Assembly (NCBI RefSeq): GCF_050306235.1
Contig: NZ_JBLWFH010000009.1
Span: forward strand, 1-64,000
Length of the DNA: 64,000 bases
Direction: 5' to 3'
Origin: Glaciecola sp947496235
GTDB taxonomy: Bacteria > Pseudomonadota > Gammaproteobacteria > Enterobacterales > Alteromonadaceae
This document shows, in pieces, positions 43,698-52,550 of the stretch. A program made the translations under genes and the position numbers. The notes beneath the pieces were generated by a model, which saw nothing but the letters and a program-made list of their open reading frames with translations, had not been told where the DNA came from and did not search any database. How positions within the stretch are numbered: position 1 is the first letter of the stretch; the number at the start of each line of letters is the position of its first letter.

Positions 43698-45149
43698 TTA
43701 ACTTGAAGATTCAGCAGGATTTTCAGCGACTTCCTGTAAAATTGGTAGCTCAGAGGTATCATCCATAGGAGACTCATCTTCTTCTGTCGGTAAGCTTTCT
43801 TGAGATTCTAACCATATTAAACTGTCATAATAACGTCTTATATTTTCAACGTAATTGACCGCCTCATCCCCGCGAGCATAACCGAAACGGGTATGTTTGT
43901 AGTATTTTTTTTGCCGTAGTAGCGGCAAATGTTGTTTCACATCGATCCAAAGATCTGGGTTAAAGCCCAGGGCTTCGGTGATTTTTCTAGCATCTTCTAA
44001 ATGACCTAGACCTACGTTATAAGCAGCCATTGCCATCCATAATCGGTCAGGTTCTTGGATTCTAGCCGGGATTCGTCGCAACAAACTGGCAAAGTACCGC
44101 GCCCCTCCGCTTATACTCTGCTCAGCGTCTATTCTGGAGGATACGCCCATGTCCCTCGCGGTTCCCTGAGTTAACATCATCATGCCTCGAACCCCGGTGG
44201 GCGAAATTGCTTTGGGGTTCCAATGGCTCTCTTGATACGAAATTGCAGCTAACAAACGCCAATCAAACTCGCCAGCATGGGCTTCAAACATTTCTCTATA
44301 TTTAGGCAATTTGCTTTGCACAGCACGCATAAAGGCGCGAGTGTCAACAAAGTCGAATGATCGCACGTGGCCAAAATATCGATCTTCCAAAGCTGACAAT
44401 TTTCCGTCTTTTTGCATGGCGCCGAAATATTCCAACAAAGCGGCTCTTAAGGAGTCATCGGTTTTTTTGTTCAATACCCAACCGATTTGTAAAGTTTCAG
44501 TTAGGGAAAATCCTATGCCTAAATTGGGGAAACGGCGACGAGCAATATTTAAAATATTTGAATCAGACACCGTATACTCAAGTTCACCATTGGCGACCAT
44601 TTCGAGTAATTCTTCTATATCTTTTTCGTTGGTTTCTTGCCAATTAATGTTGGTAGATTGCGTAGCCTTAGATAAGACTTCTCGATAAAGCCCATTTTTC
44701 GGGATGGTAATGTCACCCTCTAATTGTTCGATATTTCGAGGCCGGTTTTCACCTTTTTGATAAACCAGTTCAAATATTGTGTTTTGGTAAGAGGGACCAA
44801 ATTTGTAGGACTCTTTACGCCTTTCTGTCATAGTAACGTTTGCAGCAATTATGTCGATACGGCCAGCGTCTAACTGTTGCTCCAGTTCATCAAAACTGTG
44901 AAAGGGATAAACTTCAAGTTTCACACCTATGTATTCTGCAAAACCTTTTGCTAACTCGTACTCAAAGCCTTCAGGAGAAGTGGCACCATTATAATAAGAG
45001 GTGCTGCCATACAGACTCCCTACCTTGATGACACCTTCGTCTAAAATTTTACCTAAAGTAGACTCATAGCTATATTTAGCACAGCTCACCAGAACCATTG
45101 AACTGGCTAAAATCAGTGCTAAACCGCGTTTTCGTAATGGCATTTTCAT
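43698..45149 (-). CDS. mltF: Membrane-bound lytic murein transglycosylase F
   Basis: 483 residues from the ATG at 45149. A longer frame to 45239 adds residues without signal character, and starting here places a hydrophobic signal directly at the N-terminus, ending LVSCA, consistent with a lipoprotein. Domain 1 (residues ~30-240) is a type-3 solute-binding fold (GRIDIIAANVTMTERRKESYKFG). Domain 2 (residues ~265-400) is an SLT goose-lysozyme fold with AISYQESHWNPKAISPTGVRGMMMLT, the Glu being catalytic. It cleaves peptidoglycan glycan strands to 1,6-anhydromuropeptides. Divergent from purL, as in E. coli. Confidence 0.94.
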   Translation of the reverse strand: MKMPLRKRGLALILASSMVLVSCAKYSYESTLGKILDEGVIKVGSLYGSTSYYNGATSPEGFEYELAKGFAEYIGVKLEVYPFHSFDELEQQLDAGRIDIIAANVTMTERRKESYKFGPSYQNTIFELVYQKGENRPRNIEQLEGDITIPKNGLYREVLSKATQSTNINWQETNEKDIEELLEMVANGELEYTVSDSNILNIARRRFPNLGIGFSLTETLQIGWVLNKKTDDSLRAALLEYFGAMQKDGKLSALEDRYFGHVRSFDFVDTRAFMRAVQSKLPKYREMFEAHAGEFDWRLLAAISYQESHWNPKAISPTGVRGMMMLTQGTARDMGVSSRIDAEQSISGGARYFASLLRRIPARIQEPDRLWMAMAAYNVGLGHLEDARKITEALGFNPDLWIDVKQHLPLLRQKKYYKHTRFGYARGDEAVNYVENIRRYYDSLIWLESQESLPTEEDESPMDDTSELPILQEVAENPAESSS

Positions 45150-45322
45150 CAACGTCACGACAAACAGAATCTCAGTGTTACATAAGTCACTATCAGATAT
45201 TGTCAAAAAACAAATAAATACGCAATCTTGGCTTATCAATTAAGCTGACTTCCACTATAATTGCCAACCAAAATTTTGCCATGCTTTCTAATGGCTCCCC
45301 CTTTTGTGAATGGAAAAAAAAC

Positions 45323-48300
45323 ATGCTTGTATTGTTTGGCTCAACCGCACTCTCGCCTTTCGCTAAATCCAAACTTCTGGATCAACTATCACAACAGAAT
45401 ATTCAATTTGAGGATATTGCAGCGCGCTATGTTCATATTGTGGACCTTAGTGATGACCTAAATGATGAAGAAGCTGAAGTGCTTGCGAACCTGTTAACTT
45501 ATGGTCCAATTTCTAGCCATGAGAAAGAGTTTTCACAGAGTTTTCTGGTGGTTCCTAGAACGGGCACCATTTCACCGTGGTCGAGTAAGGCAACCAATAT
45601 TGCAAAGAACTGTGGTTTGAGCAAAGTGCGTCGAATTGAAAGGGGCATAATGTATTATTTTGAGTCTAGCTCACAAAATGCAAATAGTGTGCTTGCAGAC
45701 TTGGTACATGACCGAATGACTCAAGATGTCATTGAAGATATCAATAAAACCTCGGCGTTGTTTGAAGAACATTCACCTAAATCTGTCACTTCGGTAGATA
45801 TTCTAAATGGTGGCAGAGAAGCTTTAGCCTCAGCAAATATCAAGCTAGGATTAGCCCTAGCAGAAGATGAAATAGATTATTTAGTCGAAAACTTTAAAAA
45901 ACTAAATCGCAATCCTAACGACATTGAACTCTACATGTTTGCTCAAGCAAACTCAGAGCATTGTCGACACAAAATATTCAATGCTGACTGGACTATTGAT
46001 GGTGTTGAACAGCCAAAGTCTCTGTTTAAGATGATCAAAAACACTTTTGAGGTAACGCCTGATTTTGTGTTTTCAGCCTATAAAGATAACGCTGCGGTTA
46101 TGCTTGGATGGGAAGCCGGACGCTTTTTCCCGAATGCGCAAAGCAATATCTATGACTATCATCACGAAGCCATCGATATATTAATGAAAGTTGAAACTCA
46201 CAACCACCCTACGGCAATTTCCCCATTTCCTGGTGCTGCTACAGGTTCCGGAGGTGAAATTCGTGACGAAGGGGCAACTGGAATAGGTTCAAAACCCAAA
46301 GCCGGATTAGTTGGATTTAGCGTTTCTAATCTTAAATTGCCCAATCAGCAACATCCTTGGGAAAAAGATTATGGAAAACCCGATCGAATAGTCAGTGCGT
46401 TAGACATTATGATTGATGGGCCTTTGGGGGGCGCTGCTTTTAACAACGAATTTGGTCGACCTAATATTCTTGGATATTTTCGAACCTACGAACAGCAAGT
46501 AGATAGTTTTAATGGTGTTGAAGTACGTGGCTACCACAAGCCTATTATGCTTGCTGGTGGGTTGGGTAATATTCGCCGGGAGCATATTGAAAAAGGGACC
46601 ATTACCGAGGGCGCAAATCTAATTGCGCTTGGTGGCCCAGCAATGAATATAGGTTTAGGTGGCGGTGCGGCGTCTTCGGTCACTTCAGGCCAAGGTAACC
46701 AAGACCTTGATTTTGCGTCAGTGCAACGAGATAACCCAGAGATGGAAAGACGTTGCCAAGAAGTTATCGACAAATGTTGGCAATTGGGCGAACAAAATCC
46801 CATACAATTTATTCACGATGTAGGTGCAGGTGGTTTATCCAACGCATTTCCTGAATTAGTGAATGATGGCGAGCGTGGCGGTATCTTTGAACTTAGAAAT
46901 ATCCATTGTGATGAAGGTGGTATGTCACCTTTGGAAATTTGGTGTAATGAATCACAAGAACGCTATGTACTTTCCGTTGCACCAGAAAACATGGCACTTT
47001 TCACTGAACTTTGCGAACGCGAGCGAGCGCCATTTGCGATTGTTGGTAAAGCAACTCGAGAACAACACCTAACGGTTAGCGATAAATTATTTGGCAATAA
47101 GCCGGTTGATCTACCATTAGAAGTCTTGCTAGGCAAACCACCCAAGATGCACCGAGACGTTGTTTCCACGCAATCAAAGGGTGATCAGATAAACCTAGAT
47201 ACATTAGACATTGCAGATGCTGCACAGCGTTTAATGCAATTGCCGACTATCGCAGAGAAAACATTTTTGGTTACCATAGGGGATCGCACAGTCACAGGCA
47301 TGGTCTCTAGAGATCAAATGGTCGGTCCTTGGCAAGTGCCTGTGGCAGACGTGGCCGTGACCACATCTGCATTTGATACCTATTGCGGTGAGGCTATGGC
47401 ATTAGGTGAACGAACACCTATCGCCTTGCTTGACCATGCAGCCTCAGCGAAAATGGCGGTGGCTGAATCCTTAACTAACCTAGCTGCTGCCAATATTGGT
47501 GATATCAAACGTGTAAAGCTGTCTGCAAACTGGATGGCTGCTGCAGGACACCCTGGCGAAGATGCAGGTTTGTATGCTGCCGTGAAAGCGGTAGGAGAAG
47601 AATTGTGTCCAGCATTAGGGCTTACGATTCCTGTTGGTAAAGACAGTATGTCAATGAAAACTGCTTGGCAGCAAGAAGATGAAAATAAATCGGTTACTGC
47701 GCCATTATCCTTGGTGATTACCAGCTTCGCGGCAGTTAAAGATGTACGTAAAACCTTAACGCCAGAATTACGCACCAATAAGGGAGATACACGTTTACTC
47801 TTTATTGATGGTGCAAATGGAAAGCAACGTCTAGGCGGAAGTTGTTTAGCTCAAGTGTATAGTGCGCTTGGGCAAGAAACGCCAAATGTAGATTCGGCAC
47901 AGGAACTGTTAAACCTATTTAATGCTTTGCAAGAAATTAACCAAAAATCTTTAGCATTGGCTTACCATGACAGATCAGATGGTGGTCTTTTGACCACATG
48001 TTTTGAGATGGCATTTGCTGGTAAAACCGGTATTTCATTAGATATTTCTGGTTTAGGCAATTCTGCAGCGAGTATCTTGTTTAACGAAGAAATTGGTGTA
48101 GTAATACAAGTAAAAGCCTCGGATGTAGAGGTTATTGCAGGTATTTTATCAAATCATCAACTAGGCAATGCTTGGCACGACATCGGTACCTTAAATACAA
48201 CTGATAATCTTGAAATTAAGTACCAGGGTGCAGAAATTTTCAATGATTCACGCACTGCTATGCGCATGTTATGGGCTAATACTACCTTTGCTATGCAGTC

Positions 48301-49207
48301 TTTACGGGATAACCCTGTTTGCGCTGAACAAGAAAATCAGGCCAAAATGGATTCAGCAGATCCAGGTTTGCACGCCAATTTAACCTACGATATTAATGCT
48401 GATGTTGCAGCGCCTTTTATACTGAAAGGTGCAAGACCTAAGATAGCAATTTTACGCGAACAAGGTGTTAACTCTCATGTTGAAATGGCGGCTGCATTCC
48501 ATCGAGCTGGGTTTGAACCTGTTGATGTTCATATGAGCGATTTAGATCGTGGCAAACAAGAATTGTCTAGCTTTGACGCCTTGGTTGCTTGCGGCGGCTT
48601 TTCATATGGAGATGTACTCGGGGCAGGGGAAGGCTGGGCCAAATCTATTTTGTTTAATGACAAGGTAAAACATCAATTTGCGGAATTTTTTGCCAATAAA
48701 AACACCATCAGTTTAGGTGTGTGTAATGGTTGTCAAATGATGTCAAACTTAAAATCTCTAATTCCGGGTGCAGAACATTGGCCGCATTTTGTGACCAATA
48801 TGTCTGAGCGCTTCGAGGCCAGATTTGCCATGGTTGAGGTCACAGATTCTCCTTCTGTCTTTTTGCAGGGAATGCAAGGCTCTAGAATGCCCATCGCAGT
48901 TTCACATGGCGAAGGCAGAGCAGAGTTTGCAAAACCTGATCAATTAGCGGCCATTACGCAAAATAATCAGGTTGCACTAAGGTACGTTGATAACTATGGC
49001 AAAGTGACTGAACAATACCCGGCCAACCCTAACGGATCCGTAGATGGTATTACCGGTTTGACGTCGTTAGACGGTCGTTCAACTATCATGATGCCGCATC
49101 CAGAGCGTGTATTTAGAGCTGTTACTAATTCATGGCGTGCAGACGATTGGCAGGAAGATAGTCCTTGGATGCGAATCTTTAGAAACGCAAGAAAAACGCT
49201 AGGCTAG
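45323..49207 (+). CDS. purL: Phosphoribosylformylglycinamidine synthase PurL
   Basis: 1294 residues from the ATG at 45323, which matches the E. coli start (1295 residues); a longer frame from 45281 adds 14 residues not found in the family. It makes FGAM from FGAR, glutamine and ATP in purine synthesis. N-terminal PurS-like part, two PurM-like ATP domains (with GDRTVTGMVSRDQMVGPWQVP, GDIKRVKLSANWMAAAGHPGEDAGLY), then a C-terminal glutaminase domain with the Cys in LGVCNGCQMMSNL and the His and Glu in SHGEGRAEF and PHPERVFR. Confidence 0.97.
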   Translation: MLVLFGSTALSPFAKSKLLDQLSQQNIQFEDIAARYVHIVDLSDDLNDEEAEVLANLLTYGPISSHEKEFSQSFLVVPRTGTISPWSSKATNIAKNCGLSKVRRIERGIMYYFESSSQNANSVLADLVHDRMTQDVIEDINKTSALFEEHSPKSVTSVDILNGGREALASANIKLGLALAEDEIDYLVENFKKLNRNPNDIELYMFAQANSEHCRHKIFNADWTIDGVEQPKSLFKMIKNTFEVTPDFVFSAYKDNAAVMLGWEAGRFFPNAQSNIYDYHHEAIDILMKVETHNHPTAISPFPGAATGSGGEIRDEGATGIGSKPKAGLVGFSVSNLKLPNQQHPWEKDYGKPDRIVSALDIMIDGPLGGAAFNNEFGRPNILGYFRTYEQQVDSFNGVEVRGYHKPIMLAGGLGNIRREHIEKGTITEGANLIALGGPAMNIGLGGGAASSVTSGQGNQDLDFASVQRDNPEMERRCQEVIDKCWQLGEQNPIQFIHDVGAGGLSNAFPELVNDGERGGIFELRNIHCDEGGMSPLEIWCNESQERYVLSVAPENMALFTELCERERAPFAIVGKATREQHLTVSDKLFGNKPVDLPLEVLLGKPPKMHRDVVSTQSKGDQINLDTLDIADAAQRLMQLPTIAEKTFLVTIGDRTVTGMVSRDQMVGPWQVPVADVAVTTSAFDTYCGEAMALGERTPIALLDHAASAKMAVAESLTNLAAANIGDIKRVKLSANWMAAAGHPGEDAGLYAAVKAVGEELCPALGLTIPVGKDSMSMKTAWQQEDENKSVTAPLSLVITSFAAVKDVRKTLTPELRTNKGDTRLLFIDGANGKQRLGGSCLAQVYSALGQETPNVDSAQELLNLFNALQEINQKSLALAYHDRSDGGLLTTCFEMAFAGKTGISLDISGLGNSAASILFNEEIGVVIQVKASDVEVIAGILSNHQLGNAWHDIGTLNTTDNLEIKYQGAEIFNDSRTAMRMLWANTTFAMQSLRDNPVCAEQENQAKMDSADPGLHANLTYDINADVAAPFILKGARPKIAILREQGVNSHVEMAAAFHRAGFEPVDVHMSDLDRGKQELSSFDALVACGGFSYGDVLGAGEGWAKSILFNDKVKHQFAEFFANKNTISLGVCNGCQMMSNLKSLIPGAEHWPHFVTNMSERFEARFAMVEVTDSPSVFLQGMQGSRMPIAVSHGEGRAEFAKPDQLAAITQNNQVALRYVDNYGKVTEQYPANPNGSVDGITGLTSLDGRSTIMMPHPERVFRAVTNSWRADDWQEDSPWMRIFRNARKTLG

Positions 49208-49211
49208 TAGC

Positions 49212-49793
49212 TTAGCGTTTTTGATGACGCTCTCTATTCGTTAGCTTTTGTGTGGGGTGCTTTTTCAGCAAAACATAGACAGCACCTAAGCCTCCATGAT
49301 GTTTTAAAGCTGTGTGATATGCAATCACGGGCTCAATCTCCTTGAGCCATTGATTTACATAACTCTTCATAAATCCTGGGAAGGGTTTTGACTGTTTGCC
49401 CATGCCATGATCAATTAGTAGGGTACGCACCCCTCGCGCATAGCATTCTTGAATATTTTGGTAGATGGTTAATCGTGCGTCTTCAAAGTTTAGATGCTTT
49501 ATTACTAAACGAGCATCTATTTGATATTTCCCCAACCTCAGGTTTTTATATACGCCTTCTTGCACACCATCTTTTTTATAGGCGATAAAATCCAATGGAT
49601 CTACTGGTTGCACGTACTCGATACTAAGTCCATTGTCATCTAATGCTATTTGTTTTTCTATGGCTTGTTTTTTTAGCGTCTGTGCAAGACTAGGCTTACT
49701 CGGGCTATTTGTATAGCGAGTGTTGACAGGCTTTAATGGAGTGACATCTGACATTTCTTCGAAAAAGGACAAATCCGATGCTGTTTTACTCAT
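49212..49793 (-). CDS. smrA: Smr-domain protein SmrA (YdaL-like)
   Basis: 193 residues. The C-terminal Smr domain (residues ~95-180) shows LNFEDARLTIYQNIQECYARGVRTLLIDHGMGKQS and HGGLGAVYVLLK. Smr proteins are endonucleases or nicking enzymes related to the C-terminus of MutS2. The N-terminal ~90 residues are an unstructured, conserved region of the SmrA type. It converges with purL (5 bp between the stops). Confidence 0.9.
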   Translation of the reverse strand: MSKTASDLSFFEEMSDVTPLKPVNTRYTNSPSKPSLAQTLKKQAIEKQIALDDNGLSIEYVQPVDPLDFIAYKKDGVQEGVYKNLRLGKYQIDARLVIKHLNFEDARLTIYQNIQECYARGVRTLLIDHGMGKQSKPFPGFMKSYVNQWLKEIEPVIAYHTALKHHGGLGAVYVLLKKHPTQKLTNRERHQKR

Positions 49794-49955
49794 AATTTCC
49801 TCCTGTCTTGAGTGTTTACTGCGTATGAATATACAAAGCTACAATACTTATATGTTGATTCGCAATCTTTGGCTTAAAATTTATTTCGAGCCGTAAAGAT
49901 AAACAGGGTCTAGTTTGCTATCATTTAATTTTTATCTGAGCTAAATTTTGTTTTT

Positions 49956-50405
49956 ATGGCTAAACGAAATCCTGTAATTGAATTAGTGAGCTATGGTATT
50001 TATACCCAATGGGATTCACAAGATAAAGCGCTTCCGAAAATACGCCAATTCACCACGCTAATTCCTGCACAAATCGACATTGAGTTTGGTATGGTGATAA
50101 ATGTGAAGCGCGCTAAAAATAAAAAGATTAAGTATTGCATTTATCATCCTAATATTCCGGACAAAAAAGGTATCCCAATGCCACCATTCGATGGTGAAGA
50201 ATACATAAAAAGTAATGACTGGCATTTTTATTTAGGCGATACCCTGTGGGAGCCTATTGATGATAAATTGGGTGAATGGCGCATGACAATTGAGTTGGAT
50301 GGTGAAATCATCGCAGATAAAACCTTTACCGTAGAAGAGGAAATTCTACATGACGAACAAGCAAAATTTTGGATGCGCAATAGAGCAAAACCAAGGTTAA
50401 AATAA
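49956..50405 (+). CDS. DUF3859 domain-containing protein
   Basis: 149 residues, cytosolic. It contains the DUF3859 core (VSYGIYTQWDSQDKALPKIRQFTTLIPAQIDIEFGMVINVKRAK and GDTLWEPIDDKLGEWRMTIELDGEIIADKTFTVE), a beta-rich fold. Function unknown. A weak ribosome site precedes the ATG. It is isolated between smrA (divergent) and a small exported peptide. Confidence 0.85.
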   Translation: MAKRNPVIELVSYGIYTQWDSQDKALPKIRQFTTLIPAQIDIEFGMVINVKRAKNKKIKYCIYHPNIPDKKGIPMPPFDGEEYIKSNDWHFYLGDTLWEPIDDKLGEWRMTIELDGEIIADKTFTVEEEILHDEQAKFWMRNRAKPRLK

Positions 50406-50614
50406 CTTCTTCATTTACTGTCCAAATAGTCGAATCCACGATTTTATAAGCAAATTTACCACTTTTTAAACTTTCATCAAAACGCAACAAACAAAAAAAG
50501 TATAAAAAACAAATAGATAGAATTTGGCATATTTTCTGTATTAGAGATTGCATAGATTGGCACATATGCCACTCAACAACACATTCGATTAGATTTTAAA
50601 AGCGAGGATCTATT

Positions 50615-50773
50615 ATGAAACGGAAGTTATCAGGTATCTTTTATGCAATTTTAGCTGTTACTTTGTATATCTTTGCATTAGCTCAACCACATGCGAATAC
50701 GCAGGAACAACCACAGGTGGTTTCAAGTGTAGAGCAGACACAAGAACATGCTACATTTGTGGTGAAAAACTAG
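50615..50773 (+). CDS. 52-residue single-helix exported or membrane peptide
   Basis: A short basic start (MKRK) and one hydrophobic helix (residues ~7-23, GIFYAILAVTLYIFALA) are followed by a Gln/Glu/Val-rich tail. It has GAGG 8 nt before the ATG and a strong terminator after it, so it is likely a real monocistronic gene. It may be a small inner-membrane peptide or a signal-peptide-bearing peptide. No family recognised. Confidence 0.65.
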   Translation: MKRKLSGIFYAILAVTLYIFALAQPHANTQEQPQVVSSVEQTQEHATFVVKN

Positions 50774-50805
50774 CCGTCATGTTTTAACTGTTTATTTGCA
50801 TGCTT

Positions 50806-50831
50806 AAAGCCACCTCTCTGGTGGCTTTTTT
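50806..50831 (+). terminator. Terminator after the 52-residue peptide gene
   Basis: Nine-base stem (50806-50814 with 50820-50828), 5-nt loop, then a T run. Confidence 0.92.
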
Positions 50832-50888
50832 ATTTTGAACCACTGAAATAAGAACAATACCTCATCCCCAAACAGGACAATAAAGCCT

Positions 50889-50934
50889 TTGACAAAGCAA
50901 AATCCATGAATTAATCTAAATAAAAATCATTATC
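50889..50934 (+). promoter_or_regulatory. Promoter with candidate Fur box ahead of the 50957 operon
   Basis: A consensus -35 TTGACA at 50889-50894 is followed after 17 bp by a weak -10 (TAATCT, 50912-50917). A 19-bp site at 50916-50934 matches the Fur box consensus at 14 positions, with a perfect right half (AATCATTATC). Bound Fur would cover the -10 and block transcription when iron is plentiful. Confidence 0.6.
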
Positions 50935-50956
50935 ATTTAGATTGTAAGAGGGTGAG

Positions 50957-51376
50957 ATGTATTCTTTTGAATTAGACTGTTACGAACGGGCAATTAGAAA
51001 CCAAGATCCTGAACGAGATATTTTGACCATTAATAAATACGTTCATTTAGGGTTATGGTTAGCTGGGCGGTGTGACTCTATTGAAAGCACTAAAAAGATA
51101 TATTTGCGTGTTGCGTTAAATCTCGAAGAAGTCATATGTGACACGTTACTTAGTAAAGATTGGCGATCTTATGCATTTGTGCAACTTCGTAAACTAAAAC
51201 CTTTGTTATTTGAAATATTATCGGAAAAACAATACCTAGAATTTAATCATAGGCTTGGTGTATTGGCAGATTTTTTTCTGGATGGTTTTAGCAATAGTCG
51301 CTTCCCCCATAGATCCAGTATTAAAAATGGAAATCCCTCAAACACAGTATCAAGAAAAGACATTGGTGGTAAATAA
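50957..51376 (+). CDS. 139-residue protein of unknown function, candidate iron-regulated
   Basis: Soluble, helical in character, with no signal peptide. It has three Cys (residue 8, then in AGRCDS and EEVICDT), a Trp/Leu-rich middle (VHLGLWLAGRCD, KDWRSYAFVQLRKLKPLLFEIL) and a disordered Ser/Asn-rich tail from about residue 112. AGAGGGTGAG lies directly before the ATG. It follows a candidate Fur box and precedes by 2 bp a gene for a small membrane protein, so the two are probably one operon. I recognise no family. Confidence 0.7.
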   Translation: MYSFELDCYERAIRNQDPERDILTINKYVHLGLWLAGRCDSIESTKKIYLRVALNLEEVICDTLLSKDWRSYAFVQLRKLKPLLFEILSEKQYLEFNHRLGVLADFFLDGFSNSRFPHRSSIKNGNPSNTVSRKDIGGK

Positions 51377-51378
51377 TA

Positions 51379-51525
51379 ATGGACTATGAACCTCTTTTTT
51401 ATTATTTACTAATGGATATTAGTGTGGTGTTGTTCATTGTAATATCGTATTTTATTAGTCGTATTTTTTTGAGCCGGTGGCACAAAAAGAATAAGAGTAA
51501 AACAAATACAGCATTTTTTAGTTAG
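51379..51525 (+). CDS. 48-residue membrane protein, second gene of the candidate Fur operon
   Basis: One long hydrophobic helix (residues ~6-31, ending FISRIFLSRW) followed by a basic tail (HKKNKSKTNTAFFS), so the C-terminus is cytosolic by the positive-inside rule. The ATG lies 2 bp after the previous stop, and no separate promoter is seen. No family recognised. Its genuineness rests on spacing, composition and topology. Confidence 0.6.
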   Translation: MDYEPLFYYLLMDISVVLFIVISYFISRIFLSRWHKKNKSKTNTAFFS

Positions 51526-51598
51526 GGCGAATTAATCTTTGTTTTTGTACACATAGGAAACATTGTTGCTTGACACTATTGATCTTAGGATTTAGACA

Positions 51599-51820
51599 TT
51601 GACGGATTCACAGCAGGCCCAATTACTTGAAGCTATCAACCAAACTATGCCGTTTGGAAAATATGCAGGGCGTAAACTTTTACTCCTTCCTGAGCCTTAT
51701 TTGGTTTGGTTTCACAATCAGGGTTTTCCAGCTGGCAAACTAGGAGAACAACTAGCCCTTATTCATGAAGTAAAAGTGAACGGCCTCGAAAATATGCTAA
51801 AACCCTTACTAAAAGATTGA
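51599..51820 (+). CDS. DUF3820 family protein
   Basis: 73 residues. It has the PFGKYAGRKLLLLPEPYLVWFHNQGFPAGKLG core of DUF3820, which is related to the C-terminal segment of exodeoxyribonuclease X. The start is TTG at 51599 with AGGA upstream; the first ATG inside would remove the N-terminal helix. It converges on the sulfotransferase-like gene with 1 bp between the stops. Function unknown, possibly nucleic-acid binding. Confidence 0.85.
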   Translation: MTDSQQAQLLEAINQTMPFGKYAGRKLLLLPEPYLVWFHNQGFPAGKLGEQLALIHEVKVNGLENMLKPLLKD

Positions 51821-51821
51821 G

Positions 51822-52550
51822 CTAGTCCGCTTTAATAGCTCGTTTCGCTAAGGTTTCGTAAGCTGGCATTACTTCATCCACAATGCGTTGTTGCCAATCA
51901 TTCAATCTTAGTTCTTTTTCAATAGCAGGACCAAAACCTGTGGACTTTTCAACATTTGCATACCAGTGGGGGGCCCATACGCCGTCAGTATAACGTTTGC
52001 CCGCTGGCCATTCGAGCATTTCGTTTGCAAAAGGGACTTCTAGGGCATGACAAAGCTGTTGTAATACTGATCTTGGATTTTTCAACACTTCTTCAGATGA
52101 TATAACCGGTATAAGGGTTTCACTTTGTTCACTTAAAAGCGTATAGAGTTCAGCCTGCCTCAAAATTCCAATATCTTCCGTACTGACGTTCGTCATACTT
52201 TTACTGAAAGAAGACACTATTGCAGCAGGATCTCGGATTAAAAAACAATGGCGTAATTGTTTGGTCCAGGATAAGTCAACATCAGCAAGCATATGTTGAG
52301 TCATATGTTTTTGATATTGAATAGGTTGACTGACGTCACCTTCAGTGAGCATTTTTACTAGGTTATCAAAATTACTGTCTTGAGACGCCAGTACTTCTTC
52401 TTGCATAGGGTGGCGTTTACCAGAATGTGTTAGGTAAAAAGCATAAAAAGGTTCATCTACCACAGTGCAGTCAGGTCTATTTTCCCAACTGCGCATCATG
52501 GCTGTAGAAATATTACGTGGTCCAGACCACATGGCTATTCTGATGGTCAT
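51822..52550 (-). CDS. Sulfotransferase-like P-loop protein
   Basis: 242 residues. The N-terminal WSGPRNIST loop (residues ~8-16) is the 5'-phosphosulfate-binding loop of the sulfotransferase fold, and FLIRDPAAIVSSFSKS near residue 107 gives the 3'-phosphate-binding R and S. Such proteins are commonly fused to or paired with branched-chain or class-IV aminotransferases. Here the gene overlaps the aminotransferase gene by 4 bp (ATGA), so the two work together. PAPS dependence is not proven; the substrate is unknown. Confidence 0.8.
   Translation of the reverse strand: MTIRIAMWSGPRNISTAMMRSWENRPDCTVVDEPFYAFYLTHSGKRHPMQEEVLASQDSNFDNLVKMLTEGDVSQPIQYQKHMTQHMLADVDLSWTKQLRHCFLIRDPAAIVSSFSKSMTNVSTEDIGILRQAELYTLLSEQSETLIPVISSEEVLKNPRSVLQQLCHALEVPFANEMLEWPAGKRYTDGVWAPHWYANVEKSTGFGPAIEKELRLNDWQQRIVDEVMPAYETLAKRAIKAD

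Noticed and set aside
45281..45322. Longer PurL start
   Set aside because: The extra 14 residues are not part of the family; the ATG at 45323 aligns with the E. coli start.
45150..45322. PurR operator before purL
   Set aside because: ACGCAA occurs once, but the palindromic partner half is missing.
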